Shown: piece by piece, positions 1-12,212 of the stretch
Position numbering within the stretch: the stretch's first letter is position 1
Layout: each line of letters opens with the position of its first letter
From: Acanthaster planci
Lineage: Eukaryota; Echinodermata; Asteroidea; Valvatida; Acanthasteridae
DNA length: 64,000 nt
Assembly (NCBI RefSeq): GCF_001949145.1
Contig: NW_019091358.1
Span: forward strand, 3,180,904-3,244,903
Reading direction: 5' to 3'
The notes under the pieces: generated by a model
What the model was told of the DNA's origin: nothing
The model's database searches: none
Seen by the model: the letters and a program-made list of their open reading frames with translations, nothing else
Made by a program: the position numbers and the translations under genes

Positions 1-1694
1 TTGAAAGAATGTGCTCGTTTCTAAATGTTAAACCTTTCATTGTTTGGACTTAGAATATTTTTCTGCCAAACACTGTACAGGAGATGGGCAAGGGTGGAAG
101 TCCCAGGGCCTGGAAGTTTGAGAGCTGATAGGAAGGGTAGAGTGGATGGCTGAGGGCTTGAGACTATCAGGATTAGAGCTGTAAGGATCCCATGGGGTTG
201 AAGGACATAGCTTCTTAATTTCCATATTGCCAGTGGGTTTATTGTGGCCATTGTGGGATTAAGACTAAAAGGCTCTAAGAGGGAACTTTAAATAAGGAGC
301 TTGGAAGATGTTTAAGACTGGCAGGGCTTAGGATGATGCTGCAATGTAAAATATAAAGGTGGGAAACAGATGTAATTCTGGCAGTGTAGTGTGGTTGAGA
401 TTGGGGAATGGCTAAGTATTAAATTTCACAAACAGATTATACACACAAACGTTCTGTTAGTTTAGATAAATGAACATTTATTTCACTTGCAAACAGAAAT
501 TAACTGGTTATAGCAATAAATGGTGATTGTTTCACATACACACAATGGCAATATTTTCAAACGTGAACAAATTTTGTATCAGTGCTAAACAGTCCTTATT
601 GAAAAACGTTGTAAACATCAACATGAGAATATACATTGGTTGAAATTTATATGTCGGCTGCAAAAAAAAAAGGTTTATGACTAGAAGTTTCAAAAATGTT
701 TGTTCCCAAAAAAATTTTTTTCATATTGAGAGTAATGCCCTATTTTCAAAAATTATTTTTTTTCAGTAATGGCCTATTAGTACTGAGCCAACAATTTTGT
801 CACTTGCCGCTTTGTGATACATGTAATTTTAAGTTAAAGACTTTTTCCAATGCTCTGGCAATGTGCAACTTGGAAAATACATAATGCACATGGAATGTTG
901 TCCAAGGAAAAACTTGTTGAAGTGAGGTTTAGAACGGCCTCTAGATTGACTGAATAGTGTTGGTATTTTGGCAGCCTGAATGGGAAAGGGAGATGTGAAT
1001 TACATAATTTACTGTTCAAAATTTTTTTAAAAGAGTTAAAAATTTTCATACGAGTCCAGTCTATCAAGTGTCTACCGGCTTTCCAAATGGTAATCAAGTT
1101 TTCGCACATTAGAATTTTTGGAGTAGAGCATTGTGAAAACCTACGTACACCTGAATGTTTTAAATGTGCATAAATATGAAAGTAGATGCATTACGATACA
1201 TTAAAGATACAAGGTAATTTGTGAACAGTAGTTTTTTTGTTTCAAAGCAAACTGACTGACTGTGTCTGGCTGTAGTGAACGTACACAAGTACCTCCCAAG
1301 TACAATGTCTCTATGCTGAACAATTGGGCATACAGGCCCCTTGTCTCCGAAATTTTCCATGCATTTTTTCTGAAATTTGTTTTAAAATTCAAGAAATAAA
1401 TTTAAGACTGATGAGAATGACTCGAAAGCTACGATTTCAACATTGAAAAATCAGAGCTACCAGTTTATGACTCTGTAAACAGCGCCCTCTTTTTTCTGAA
1501 AATGGCACCTCCTTTTTGGTGAATAGCGCCCTCTTGCAAAGAATGTTTTTCTCCCTTTTTCGGACAAACTGGAACGGTTCAATTTTTGGGCCTTCTAAAT
1601 ATCATCCACTGAAATCGGAACAGATGCGAGGTATGCTACACCAAGCATTGTGTATGGACCCTGCCCTGTTCATTATAGCAGCATTGTACTGCAT
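1..1694. other. no gene seen; possible 3'UTR-like sequence near 470
   Basis: No ORF here resembles a protein I recognise. AT-rich sequence around 430-620 holds a reverse-strand AATAAA (forward TTTATT near 478-483), so it could be the 3' end of a minus-strand transcript, but I found no credible exon to its right before 2.1 kb. Treated as intergenic. Confidence 0.4.
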
Positions 1695-2366
1695 ACACTA
1701 CTCAAAAAAAATTAAAGGATCAGACATTTGTCTTGAAAGTTTCAGCCAGGTGTCTAGTTTTACTGTATGTGTTTCAGAGTCCACTGAGCCCTGAGCAAGA
1801 CCAAGAGAGGGCGCAATTTTCTGAGCAACGGAGGGTCCTATGGTTAGAAATGAACTTCGCTGGTCATGTATCAGTCTTCATTTTTGTTAATAATTAAAAA
1901 ATGTGACATGCATTTGTATGTGGTACAGATGTATGCATTTGTTTTCTGAGCAAAGGTCTCAACAGTTCATATTTTCATGTTGCGATGCATATCACATCTT
2001 GGAAGAGCTTTATTTTTTAGCCGTAATAATTTCAGACAAAAAAATAGCGCCCTCACATTATCAGGATATAATTCTAACTCATAAATAGCGCCCTCACATC
2101 AACAGGACATCATTTTAACAACTCATATTCTTCCAAAACTCCGCTTTCATCATTTTTAGGGCTGTGTAGAAGACCTCGACAAGGTGCTGACCAAAGTGTT
2201 TCTCAGTGTCATGGGACTTCAGTACTCTGTAGAGAAAGTTTGCATTGGACGGGAACCAATACAGTCTTTGTTTTGTTGCCAGAACATAACCACATTAAAT
2301 GACACTCACATGTTGCAATGCAAATCTTTTTTTAAATTCTGTTCCTTTGATCCTTTTGAGTAGTGT
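1695..2366. mobile_element. putative non-autonomous DNA element with inverted ends
   Basis: The left end reads ACACTACTCAAAA followed by A-rich sequence and AAGGATCA. The right end, read in reverse complement, gives ACACTACTCAAAAGGATCA. The inverted ends enclose about 670 bp without a transposase. I did not find a convincing target-site duplication, so the ends might belong to separate insertions. Coding-like minus-strand sequence lies inside at 2130-2275. Confidence 0.4.
2130..2275 (-). pseudogene. short coding-like remnant, family not recognised
   Basis: The minus strand reads for about 54 codons between stops, with protein-like composition (segments such as YRVLKSHDTEKHFGQH and EVFYTALKMMK). 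The plus strand is also open here, which weakens the case. It lies in the same orientation as the remnant at 2590-2706, so both could come from one decayed gene. I do not recognise the family. Confidence 0.25.
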
Positions 2367-2589
2367 GCAAATGTAGACAGACTTGCTTCATCACTAAGGT
2401 GGAGAAGCAAAGAACTGCATCTCTGAGAAGATTGAGTCCTTTCCTTGCCTTTGTGAATCAATGCCTACGATTCTGATAAGGATCCCTCCTTCAGTCTTGG
2501 AAGCTGTTCCTCCTCAGTGATGAAGGCGAGGACTGGCATCTATCTGAGTTACTTCCTCCTCTTGACATGCTCGTGAATCATCTCTAGGA

Positions 2590-2706
2590 AGTCCTACAGG
2601 ATCTTGCCTGCCATCTTGCTTCTCTCCTTGTTAAAGGAGGCGAGGGCGCTCTTCTTATTGGCATTGTAGATCTGGTTCTTACGCACAGCTTCCATGCCAA
2701 CAATGT
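2590..2706 (-). pseudogene. decayed exon-like fragment, family not recognised
   Basis: Read on the minus strand, a good splice acceptor (TTTCATCCCAG) is followed by about 36 open codons containing MEAVRKNQIYNANKK and FNKERSKMAGKIL. An in-frame TAG follows, where CAG would restore Gln, then a further 16 coding-like codons (DFLEMIHEHVKRRK) to a second stop. It looks like the 3' part of a once-coding exon. The family is not recognised, and no functional neighbouring exon was found. Confidence 0.35.
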
Positions 2707-3115
2707 CTGGGATGAAATTAGACACAGAAAAATGAGTTACAGCAAAATACTCAGAGAATTCTGACAAACATTCAAGGATCTTTGTACAGTCCTTAACTTT
2801 ACACCTTATTCATACAACCTAGTCTGCGTTGTAATTGGATTTGACATTAAGGCTGAGTTCAGGTGGCTTGCACTCATATGTTTACAGACAGCTTGATATG
2901 TTCTTCCTGGGTCAGCCGCTCAAACGCTGGGAACATAAAACCGATTATTGCTGGTACATGTAGTTAGTGGTGATCAACATGCAACATGGAGGCCTCCATG
3001 TACGTTCTCCGATGGTTAATGTTTGGATAACTATCCGGAATTCTTTTCTATTTAAAAAGAAACATTCAGTTCTGTGTTATGGAAAATTAGTAATGTTAAT
3101 TTTGCAAAACTTCCC

Positions 3116-3720
3116 ATTGTCTCCGGCTTTGTAAGCCATCTCGCTATTTTGTGCGGTTGTTCAAAACCAAAATCTCACGAGTTTTTCCGTCTGTTCCTGT
3201 AAAACCTGGCTAGGAACCTGCAAGGTTGGGGATTTTTATATTTTTATTATAAAAAAAATTAAAATTGGATATCTGTGATTCAAATCAGATTTTGGGATTT
3301 AAATCAGATTTTTTTTAATGAAAATTGGAGACAAATTGGCTAAATTACCTTTTCCAAAGCAAGCAAATTAGCTGCATGTATAATTGTCTTTATTTTTCTC
3401 TCTTGCTACAAAATTAACCAAATTTGGATTTGAATAAAGAAATTTAAATCAAGTACATGACTACATGTAAATTCAGAAACCACCTTGAAACTTGTCTAAA
3501 CCCAGTGCAATGCATGCAGTATAGCACCTACATTTTATCAAAACTGGGAACTGAAAGGCTCACAGAGGGAGGGATTTATTGTTTAAAATGTGCAAAACCT
3601 GCAAAACCTATCAGTTGAAAAGAATTGAAGAGTTGAAACATTTTTGCCTGTTTTTTTTAAGCTTAAACGTTGATTAAATCACAGATTTTTCTAAGATCGT
3701 TTGATTTAAATCATGATCAA
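3116..3720. repeat. 605-bp tandem duplication, copy 1
   Basis: Begins ATTGTCTCCGGCTTTGTAAG and is followed immediately by a second, nearly identical copy. It is AT-rich, non-coding, and contains several TGATTTAAATCA-type palindromes. Compared with copy 2 it has one extra 9-bp TGCAAAACC unit near 3592 and lacks a 3-bp ATT near 3382. Confidence 0.9.
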
Positions 3721-4322
3721 ATTGTCTCCGGCTTTGTAAGCCATCTCGCTATTTTGTGCGGTTGTTCAAAACCAAAATCTCACGAGTTTTTCCGTCTGTT
3801 CCTGTAAAACCTGGCTAGGAACCTGCAAGGTTGGGGATTTTTATATTTTTATTATAAAAAAAATTAAAATTGGATATCTGTGATTCAAATCAGATTTTGG
3901 GATTTAAATCAGATTTTTTTTAATGAAAATTGGAGACAAATTGGCTAAATTACCTTTTCCAAAGCAAACAAATTAGCTGCATGTATATTAATTGTCTTTA
4001 TTTTTCTCTCTTGCTACAAAATTAACCAAATTTGGATTTGAATAAAGAAATTTAAATCAAGTACATGACTACATGTAAATTCAGAAACCACCTTGAAACT
4101 TGTCTAAACCCAGTGCAATGCATGCAGTATAGCACCTACATTTTATCAAAACTGGGAACTGAAAGGCTCACAGAGGGAGGGATTTATTGTTTAAAATGTG
4201 CAAAACCTATCAGTTGAAAAGAATTGAAGAGTTGAAACATTTTTGCCTGTTTTTTTTAAGCTTAAACGTTGATTAAATCCCAGATTTTTCTAAGATCGTT
4301 TGATTTAAATCATGATTAAATT
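3721..4322. repeat. 605-bp tandem duplication, copy 2
   Basis: Direct head-to-tail copy of 3116-3720 with only a few substitutions and two small indels. The high identity means either a very recent tandem duplication or two haplotypes joined by the assembler. Confidence 0.9.
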
Positions 4323-6470
4323 GGTGATTTAAATAGGCCAACCCTGCGAGAAGGTAGTGTATGATCCTGTTCTGAGAACAGTATTCTCCGGTTATGGTCC
4401 AGCCATTCGAGTGCAAGAGCAAGAAGAGGCTGCCCATTAAGAGCAGGCCACCCAAACTCAACCTAAGTTCCTCTAAATCTATCATTTTTTTTCAACCATT
4501 TCTAATCAGAAAATGAACTATATGTATAAAGAAAAGTCTCTCTAAAACTCATGATAGGACTTCTGACGGATTAAACTAACACTGCACATCGTAAACTTGA
4601 AAACTTCAACATCCCTTTGGGGTAAAGTGAATTAAAAGTGACATCATGCCTTTCTGGACAACTGAGGGCGCTGTAATCTCAATCTTTGGGCAATTTATTA
4701 TACCAACGGGGAAGATGCTTCTTTCATGAGTTCTTCCATCAAACTCAGAAATCTAAATTCACTCCTTGAACATGTCTCAGAAAATGTTGACCATTGATCT
4801 TTGGTAATTTGCAATGAAACAGCAAGGAAAAGGAAACTTAGGCCAGGAACTGAGAACAATTCCAGTACGGTTGGTGCATTCAACTAGCTTGCCCCGGTTA
4901 CAAGGGTTTAATCTTTATCATGTCCCTTTGCCCATCACCCAGCGCCTGAACAGGGTGCTAGGAAGGGCTCATGGCCTTGCACAGATTCTAGTGAAGGAAG
5001 GTTGTCACAGAGGGTCACTACTAACAACACGCAGAGCATTTTGGGTAGATTTCTGCCAGGTGTATGAGCTCGCTCAATGTCATGCGTTGAAATACAAGCG
5101 ACAGTTACCAATTCCAAATTTTTTTTTCTTTTTCTTCCTCATTGCTGAAAATATTTTCACTACACTTATTCATTCGTTCAAAACTGGTCAAGATAACCAA
5201 CGAGTTGAAAAATATTGCTAAAAGACGCGTGATCAGTGATACTTTAATACCACTGTGACTGTACCAAGGCCTTGTCGTCGTACACATGTAGCCGACACTT
5301 TAGCCCGAACCAAACAATTTCAATAACGCTTCAATAACAGGAAGTGATCGTGGAAGTGACCTTGTGGTCACAGGTCATGCACAATGTTTGGGCGCTGGGT
5401 GACAAGCGAATCTCGCCCCACCGTCTTGCTTGACATAGCACTCACAGCCATCCCAAGGTCAGGGTTACCCCGTGTAAGCTAACCTAAAGAACTCATTGTT
5501 TTTTGCTATTAACCAAAAGCCAAGGGTGGATCCAGGACCAACAATTTCGGAGTGGATTTGTTTTGCATTTGAAATTTTGTTGAGGGGCTATTTATACACA
5601 GTTCACGAGGAAACTTTATTTCCTTTTGGCTGCCTTGGTGGGGGGCATGGCCCCCTTTCCCAGATACACCCTTGCTGGAAGCCATCATATGCAACATATG
5701 ACTCTTACCTGTGCTACTTATGACATAACTTATGTCTGCAGTTATGGAGATCTCGTCACAAGTCCTTCAACTTGCACCATGATGCAGGATACATTAGCCC
5801 GTCTCAAAGTAGCCAGCCATTGCACCACCTTCAACTGGAGACAAGTTCTTCCCAAATCTAAGAAGGAAAAAATGACAAAAAATAACAAAAAAAGGTTACC
5901 TTTAAGGTTTTTCAATCACAGAGTAGAAGGTATATTTTGTCAAAATGAGCAAACCATCCAGATTTCAGTCCATTAACATCTGAACTCTTAGTAAGATATT
6001 ATTTTGGTTGCTGTTAAATCCATAAAACCATACAGTGTTTGGCAGTGCAGGGAGTAACAGGTCAGGTGGGGTCTGACTGGCACAAGAAGGGTTCCCATAG
6101 AAATTGAAAAACCAAATTCAGTAATCTTACTCAAAGTCGGTAACCTTTCAGGACTTTCGAGGACTAGTATACGACAATTTCCATGACATTTCATGCCACT
6201 TTGCGGAGAAAAGTTGTTTGGTAGTATGAACGACAACCATAGCCACTCCTACGGAATGACAAGGATAGCTTGTGTATTTATAATTATTCCATAAAGCCAT
6301 CAAAATTAGCCCAAGGAGGGCATGTTCCTGATTTCCATTACCTATTTCAGGACTTTATGGGCCAAATTTTGCAGGATTACCCATGTACAAGGATAAATGT
6401 ACAAGAACAAATCGGTTCAGCAAATCATGTTTTGTGTAATGCCGCTGGGAGAGAGACAGCTTACTGTTTC
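4323..6470. other. no gene seen
   Basis: The ORFs in this interval (up to 135 codons at 4814-5221) have low-complexity ends and no recognisable motifs. No splice-bounded coding stretches were found. Confidence 0.4.
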
Positions 6471-6471
6471 A

Positions 6472-7312
6472 GGGCAGTGATGCTAGAAGATGAGCTCACA
6501 CGCAGGGGACCAAACACGCTGCTATCGCCTTACTCTATCAGGGCAGTGATGCCAGAAAATGAGCAGACAAAGAGGGGACCAACCACGCTGCTATCACCTT
6601 ATTCTATCAGGGCAGTGATGCTGGAAGATCAGCTCACAGGCAGGGGACCAACCACGCTGCTATCGCCTTACTCTATCAGGGCAGTGATGCTAGAAGATGA
6701 GCCCACAGGCAGGGGACCAACCATGCTGCTATCACCTTACTCTATCAGGGCAGAGATGCCAGAAGATCAGCTCACAGGCAGGGGACCAACCACGCTGCTA
6801 TCACCTTACTCTATCAGGGCAGTGGTGCTAGAAGATCAGCTCACAGGCAGGGGACCAACCATGCTGCTATCACCTTACTCTATCAGGGCAGAGATGCCAG
6901 AAGATCAGCCCACAGGCAGGGGACCAACCATGCTGCTATCACCTTACTCTATCAGGGCAGTGGTGCTAGAAGATCAGCTCACAGGCAGGGGACCAACCAT
7001 GCTGCTATCACCTTACTCTATCAGGGCAGAGATGCCAGAAGATCAGCTCACAGGCAGGGGACCAACCACGCTGCTATCGCCTTACTCTATCAGGGCAGTG
7101 ATGCCAGAAGATGAGCTCACAGGCAGGGGACCAACCATGCTGGTATCACCTTCCTCTATCAGGCCACGGTGATGCCAGAAGATGAGCTCACAGGCAGGGG
7201 ACCAACCACGTTGTTATCGCCTTACTCTATCAGGGCAGTGATGCCAGAGGATGAGCCCACAGGCAGGGGACCAACCACACTGTTAACATCTTACTGTATC
7301 AAGTGATGCCAG
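6472..7312 (+). repeat. minisatellite, 69-bp unit, about 12 copies
   Basis: Units begin GGGCAGTGATGC and end CTCTATCA. Ten units are exactly 69 bp (6472-7161), the eleventh is 71 bp (starts 7162), and the twelfth starts at 7233 and decays after 7301. Because 69 is divisible by three, a plus-strand frame stays open for 300 codons (6270-7172) with a 23-residue repeat containing LSPYSIRA. Unit 11 carries a 2-bp gain and closes the frame. Units 5-9 alternate between two variants (AEMPEDQ and AVVLEDQ types), showing 138-bp dimer amplification. I read the array as non-coding. Confidence 0.95.
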
Positions 7313-9654
7313 ATCTGGTACCTGGTAAAGATAAAAAGAGGTCACTATTATCTGTCTGCATTGGTAGACAAATGTTCTCGGGAACTACCTCTTGAAAAAG
7401 CTAATGTGCAAAAGGTATGGCTGCAGCTAGAAGTAAGGGCAATAACTACTGTATAGAGCCACAAGCAAGCGGCTGCAGTCATTTCCCATAGACTTATGAA
7501 CTACTGTCAGCCTAAGCCAGTTGATTTGGTTGTACAAACAAAAGATGGTACCCAGTAACTTGTGTTTTATACAAAGAGTGAAATATGCGAGTATGCAAGT
7601 GGGGATTTCTTGAAGAACATCTCATAGATCAACTTCATCTTAAAAGAGCTGGGGTGGGGACACTTAACATTTACATGTATTCTGATATCACAACAGTAAT
7701 TCTTTGTGGTCATTGTGACACCATTTTTGTGAAAAATCCCACTTATTGTTCTAGCCGAGCACCCTTTGTTTTCTGAGACAGTTCAACCAAAAACATATAC
7801 TCTTCCACTGCTGTGCTCAATTCTCATTGGCTAGCATGCATGTGGTCTTCAACTTACAATGACTGTAACAAAACCCCTTATGGCAGATTTTGGATTCTAA
7901 GATGCTCTGCAATCTGGGGTATTTCCAGGGCATTTTCTGTAGATTCCTTGAATCAAATTTGCTCGTGTTGAAATGAAGGCAAGATTGTTATCGGGAGGTC
8001 ATCAAAAGTTGATTTGGGGGGGGGGGGCATTTTCTTTTTTGACTGATTGGAACTCGCCATTGAGTGGATGGTTCGGGATTACATGTACAGTGTACGTACA
8101 TGGGCACTGTGCAAGTGGATGATGTACAGTCCCTTCCCTAATTCTGGATCTCAAAAATAACTCCATGGTCAGATTTCAGCGACAAAATTCTATAAATCCG
8201 GTGCAATCCACTTTGTGTAGTGGTAAAATTACAAAATTACTTTCAAAATCTAAGCTTTTAATCTGGACTTATGGACCGACAAAAGTGACAACACTTTTTC
8301 TAGTTCTGAGTCAGTTTAACCGGTTCCGAATAGCAACAAGTTTTTCCTCGTATAAAAAGTCAGCCAGAGCCAATTTTCTAATTGAGAATTTCTTAATTTT
8401 GAGAAAAATAGTTCATAAATAACAATTTCAGTGAATTAACAAGTGAAACTTGAGTAAGTTTTTCAGCAGTACTGCGAGCAATCAGTGACTATCCCCCACA
8501 CTGCACAGTTGACCAATTACTTACATACAGTACATGTACATTCTGTTATGCCCGTGTAGTTAAGTTGGCAACGCACATGAATGTACTACCAGTGTAATCC
8601 ACAACTACACATGCAGGAAAAATATGCATTTAGTTTTTGGCCAATTTACAAAAAACTCCAAAAGTCAGTTTGATTAAACATACACTAGATGCAAACGCTT
8701 ATAGGATTGTTAAGTAAGACACAAGTATTTGGAATCACACGTACAGAATGACTTATCAACCGGTGCTTTTAGGTCAATTTTTGGGCTCTCGTGATTTTTG
8801 ACGAACCATTAAAAAATGTTGAAGTTCGAGACGGAAATCTAGCTGGCCAAAAATTTCTTTTCTAGATTTTTCTAAAACAAAAATTTTGGTATAAGAAGCT
8901 TACATTTCACCTGAACTTGTAGAACACATATGAAGTACTTTTAGAAGCAGAAGAAAAAAGTTTTATTTCAAACGATCCGGATCTAGGAAAAATCTGGAAC
9001 TACATGTAAGAAATTGGCTGTATTTTCCAAGGAAAAAACAATGAATTCCAGGTATTGGTTCTTGACGCTCCAAAATGAAAATGTTATGACCAAGAGACTG
9101 GAACCAGTCCAATTTTGTCCTTTCGTACTACATGCATACTGTGTCTGGCTTTGATCACAAATGGTGCGAAATGCTTTTCTGTTGTGCTGAATAATGATGG
9201 CAAACTAATAATGTTCGTTCCATAAAATGTGGTAAACTTCTTTGCATTTAGATAAACTCTGAAGATGATGCAGATGGAGAATAGGGAAAATCCAACAGAA
9301 AAAAATTGCAGGGCAGTGAGAATTTTGGCGGGGCGGCAAAACTTTAGCAGGGCGGTCTAACCTTTTGAAATGAATTACGGGACCAAAAGTATATGGAAGG
9401 TACTGTAACAATGCGTACCGTCACTACAGGTTTGGATGGCGATGTAGGGCATGAGATATCAGCAGAGGTCCATTAATTACTATCAACAACAATCAGTGTA
9501 GCCTATGGTCAACTTACAGGAGCCATCTCGACAAGCCGTGAGACTTGCCTTCCTATAATGCACTTCTACATAATCAGACTGGTACACTGTCCTGTTACAG
9601 TACTTGGACTCTACATGCATTAGTCCCCAAACCATGTCAAAATGTTATAGGGTG
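7313..9654. other. no gene seen
   Basis: AT-rich sequence with a poly-G tract near 8029-8038. It has short ORFs only, none with recognisable content. Confidence 0.4.
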
Positions 9655-9663
9655 AAATACATG
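9655..9663 (+). repeat. left 9-bp direct repeat AAATACATG flanking foldback-like element
   Basis: Identical to 11413-11421 and directly abutting the proposed ends of the 9664-11412 element. It is therefore a candidate target-site duplication. Confidence 0.6.
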
Positions 9664-9665
9664 GG

Positions 9666-9895
9666 ATCAGGTCAACTCGGACCAAAAGCAACTCGGACCC
9701 ATGCCAACTCGGACCCAGGACCAACTCGGACCCAGGACCAACTCGGACCCAATACTAACTTGGACCCACTACCATCTTGGACCTACAACCAACTCGGACC
9801 CACGCCAACTCGGACCCAATACTAACTAGGACCCACTACCATCTTGGACCCACAACCAACTCGGACCCACAACCAACTCAGACCCACGGAGTCTT
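9666..9895 (+). repeat. ~17-bp tandem array, left foldback arm
   Basis: About 14 degenerate units built on AACTCGGACCC with linkers such as AGGACC, ATGCC, ATACT and CTACC. The unit variants recur in the inverted array at 11195-11405. Confidence 0.9.
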
Positions 9896-9914
9896 GTGGT
9901 TGCACGACACCAAA

Positions 9915-10158
9915 TACGCGCCCGTTGACCGAAATAGCGCCGACTCATGAACCTTGCGAAGAGGTTGGCCTTCATTTCTTCACTGGAAATTCAAGATAAT
10001 TTTTTTCGCTGGAAATTCAAGAAATGGCCAGATCAATCACTTTTCATTTCAATTTTATGAATTTCTTTTATTCACCTTTTCTGGAAGATACCTCCTAATA
10101 GTAGTAAAACTATGCGCTCAGCTCTGAATGTAGTTGCCTGTCTCTATCCAAAATAGGC
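9915..10158 (+). repeat. dispersed repeat, copy 1 of pair
   Basis: Begins near ACCGAAATAGCGCCG and continues through CTGGAAATTCAAGATAA and AAACTATGCGCTCA to TATCCAAAATAGGC. It aligns along its length with 14238-14475 in the same orientation, with scattered substitutions and small indels. It lies inside the foldback-like element. Confidence 0.8.
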
Positions 10159-11194
10159 CCACAATGTGGGGCTTTTTGTGAAAGAAATACTCTATTTATA
10201 TGAATAATTCTATCATCCCTCGTGATTATGGCAAGTCTTATTGTAAAAAAAAAAGTGGGATCACAAAATAATAATGAGCTCGCGAGCAGACATACGACGC
10301 TTCAAAACAGTCTCCAAGTTTAAGACAATAGGAAATATTCCCCATTTTTATTTTAAAATGATTTGATTTGTGTTGTTCTAAATTACCAACCTATTTGCGT
10401 TATTTGGACAGTCAGTTTAGGCCTGTATGGATGAATTCCTCCATCTGCCTTAATTTTGCCGGTATTCAGGGGGGATGGGGCAAGGTGGAGGTGTAAAACT
10501 TGCCAGGCCAAAACAATTTGAAAAGTGAGGTGGGGGATAACACCATGAGACACTATAAATGGTCAATGTTCGTGATATTGATGTATATCTGCAGTATGTG
10601 TTGTACGCATGCAGCATCTCTTATTTACAGCAGAAGGGTCTATCTGTTGCTTATTATTGCAACAAAAACTTTGAGGGCTGTTTGGTGAAAGTTCATTCGA
10701 TTTCTTCTGGTGATGTGGAGTGCCAAAAAAACTTCGAAGAGAGGGTGTCAATGATTTGGTACTGTCAATCACCCTCCAAAAGCTGCTCCCATTGGTTGTC
10801 CCAAGCTCCCACTCCCCGATCATAGGGTTTCAAGAATGGAAGGTGACAAAATCAGTCTTTGTGGTCAATCACGCTGGTACCTCGGAAGCTAATGACCGAT
10901 TAAGATTCAAGATTACAAGCAGTAAATAAGACATCAAAGGAAATGTGCCTCAATAAAAATACGACGCTCGCCTGTTACTTCTCACGTGTTCCAAGACATC
11001 ACTGATATCAAATCTAGTCCTGTACGGTTTTCAACCCTCATGCCTGTTCAAACTCAAAAACTGAGAAATTCTGGGAAGCATTACGTGTAGAGAGGACATT
11101 ACATCTCGACAGCATGCAGTGCAAAAGTGTCATTTACCAAATGCTAAAATGTAAAAGTGGACAAAATCAAAATTTTTAACAAGTTAATCACGCT

Positions 11195-11405
11195 CCTGGG
11201 GTTGGGTCCGAGTCGACTCAGGGTGGGTCCGAATTGGTCGTAGGTCCGAGTTAGTATTGGGTCCGAGTTGGTTGTGGGTCCGAGTTGGTCGTGGGTCCGG
11301 GTTAGTATTGGGTCCGAGTTGGGATGGGTCTGAGATGGTTGTGGGTCAGAGTTGGCATGGGTCCGAGTTGGCATGGGTCCGAGTTGGTTTGGGTCCAAGT
11401 TGACT
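11195..11405 (-). repeat. ~17-bp tandem array, right foldback arm (inverted)
   Basis: Units read GGGTCCGAGTTGG on the plus strand, i.e. the reverse complement of the left-arm units. The outermost units align with those of the left arm. Confidence 0.9.
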
Positions 11406-11412
11406 CGAAACC

Positions 11413-11421
11413 AAATACATG
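11413..11421 (+). repeat. right 9-bp direct repeat AAATACATG
   Basis: Partner of 9655-9663. Together they are the candidate target-site duplication of the foldback-like element. Confidence 0.6.
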
Positions 11422-12039
11422 TATGAATTTCCAAAGAAAACAAAAGACTAAATAAATACATCTCTCCAACTAAAATGGCCACATTTCTAAATACCCTGCA
11501 CAATTTGAATCTTGGACTATTTAGGAATTGATTTCTTGAAAAATGTAGATATGTGGGGCTTTAATTATGTTGGAATTCATACGGGAAAACATCGGAATGC
11601 AGCAAATAAGATAGGGTGAAATATGTGCGAATTTGCAAAGTTAAGGTTAGAGCTCCGAAAAGACTCAATACCTCTCCAAATAAATGGCCAAATTTCATAA
11701 ATATGTACAAATTTCCAAAGTTAAGGTTAGTGGAAAGAAAAGATTCAATATTTCTCTCAATAAATAGCCAAATTTCTAAATACCCGCACGATTTGAATCT
11801 TGGACTTATTTTTATCTTGGACTATTGAAAAATTTGTAGATTCTTGGAGCTTTAGTTACATGTACGTTGGAATTCAGACAAGAAAATGTCAGATTGCAGC
11901 AAATGAGATTAAGTAGATTAACCCCAACTTTGGCACAAAGCCTCAGTTAAATGAGACGTAAACAAAAAACGGCATCATTTGTGTGGTTCCATTCAGTTAC
12001 AATCTCCAACCAGCAGCCGCTATTATATGGCACAGTTAC

Positions 12040-12212
12040 TCTGTGACCAACAGCTATTCTTTGACCACAAGTTACTCTTCCACCATTCTAATAGCTCTTT
12101 GACCACAAGCTACTAACCTATTTGATCAACGATGACCCTTAGACTGACAACTACTCTTCGAACAAGAGTTACTCTTTGACCACAGGCTACTCACTCACTG
12201 ACCACGGGTTAT
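12040..12212. repeat. degenerate tandem repeat around CTTTGACCACAAGCTACT
   Basis: Loose ~18-20-bp repeats (for example TCTTTGACCACAAGTTACTC and CTCTTTGACCACAAGCTACT). The same pattern resumes at about 12463-12545, so the array appears split by the palindromic block between. Confidence 0.6.

Larger units (their letters stand above)
9664..11412. mobile_element. foldback-like transposon with tandem-repeat inverted arms
   Basis: The left arm (about 9664-9895) is a head-to-tail array of 16-18-bp units of the type AACTCGGACCCANNNCC. The right arm (about 11195-11412) is the same family in inverse orientation. The two outermost ends align as inverted repeats from GTCAACT (9671) and AGTTGAC (ending 11404), outer ends starting GG. 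The inner 1.3 kb has no transposase and contains a dispersed repeat (9915-10158). The 9-bp direct repeats AAATACATG abut both ends. The architecture recalls foldback elements such as sea urchin TU elements, whose arms carry short tandem repeats. It is a non-autonomous copy. Confidence 0.75.

Noticed and set aside
6270-7172. 300-codon plus-strand ORF with 23-residue repeats
   Set aside because: The frame is open because the DNA repeat unit is 69 bp. Upstream codons show no known domain, and later units of the same array are out of frame, so it is listed as a minisatellite only.
9666-9895. CRISPR-like array
   Set aside because: Units are contiguous and degenerate with no unique spacers, in a eukaryotic context.
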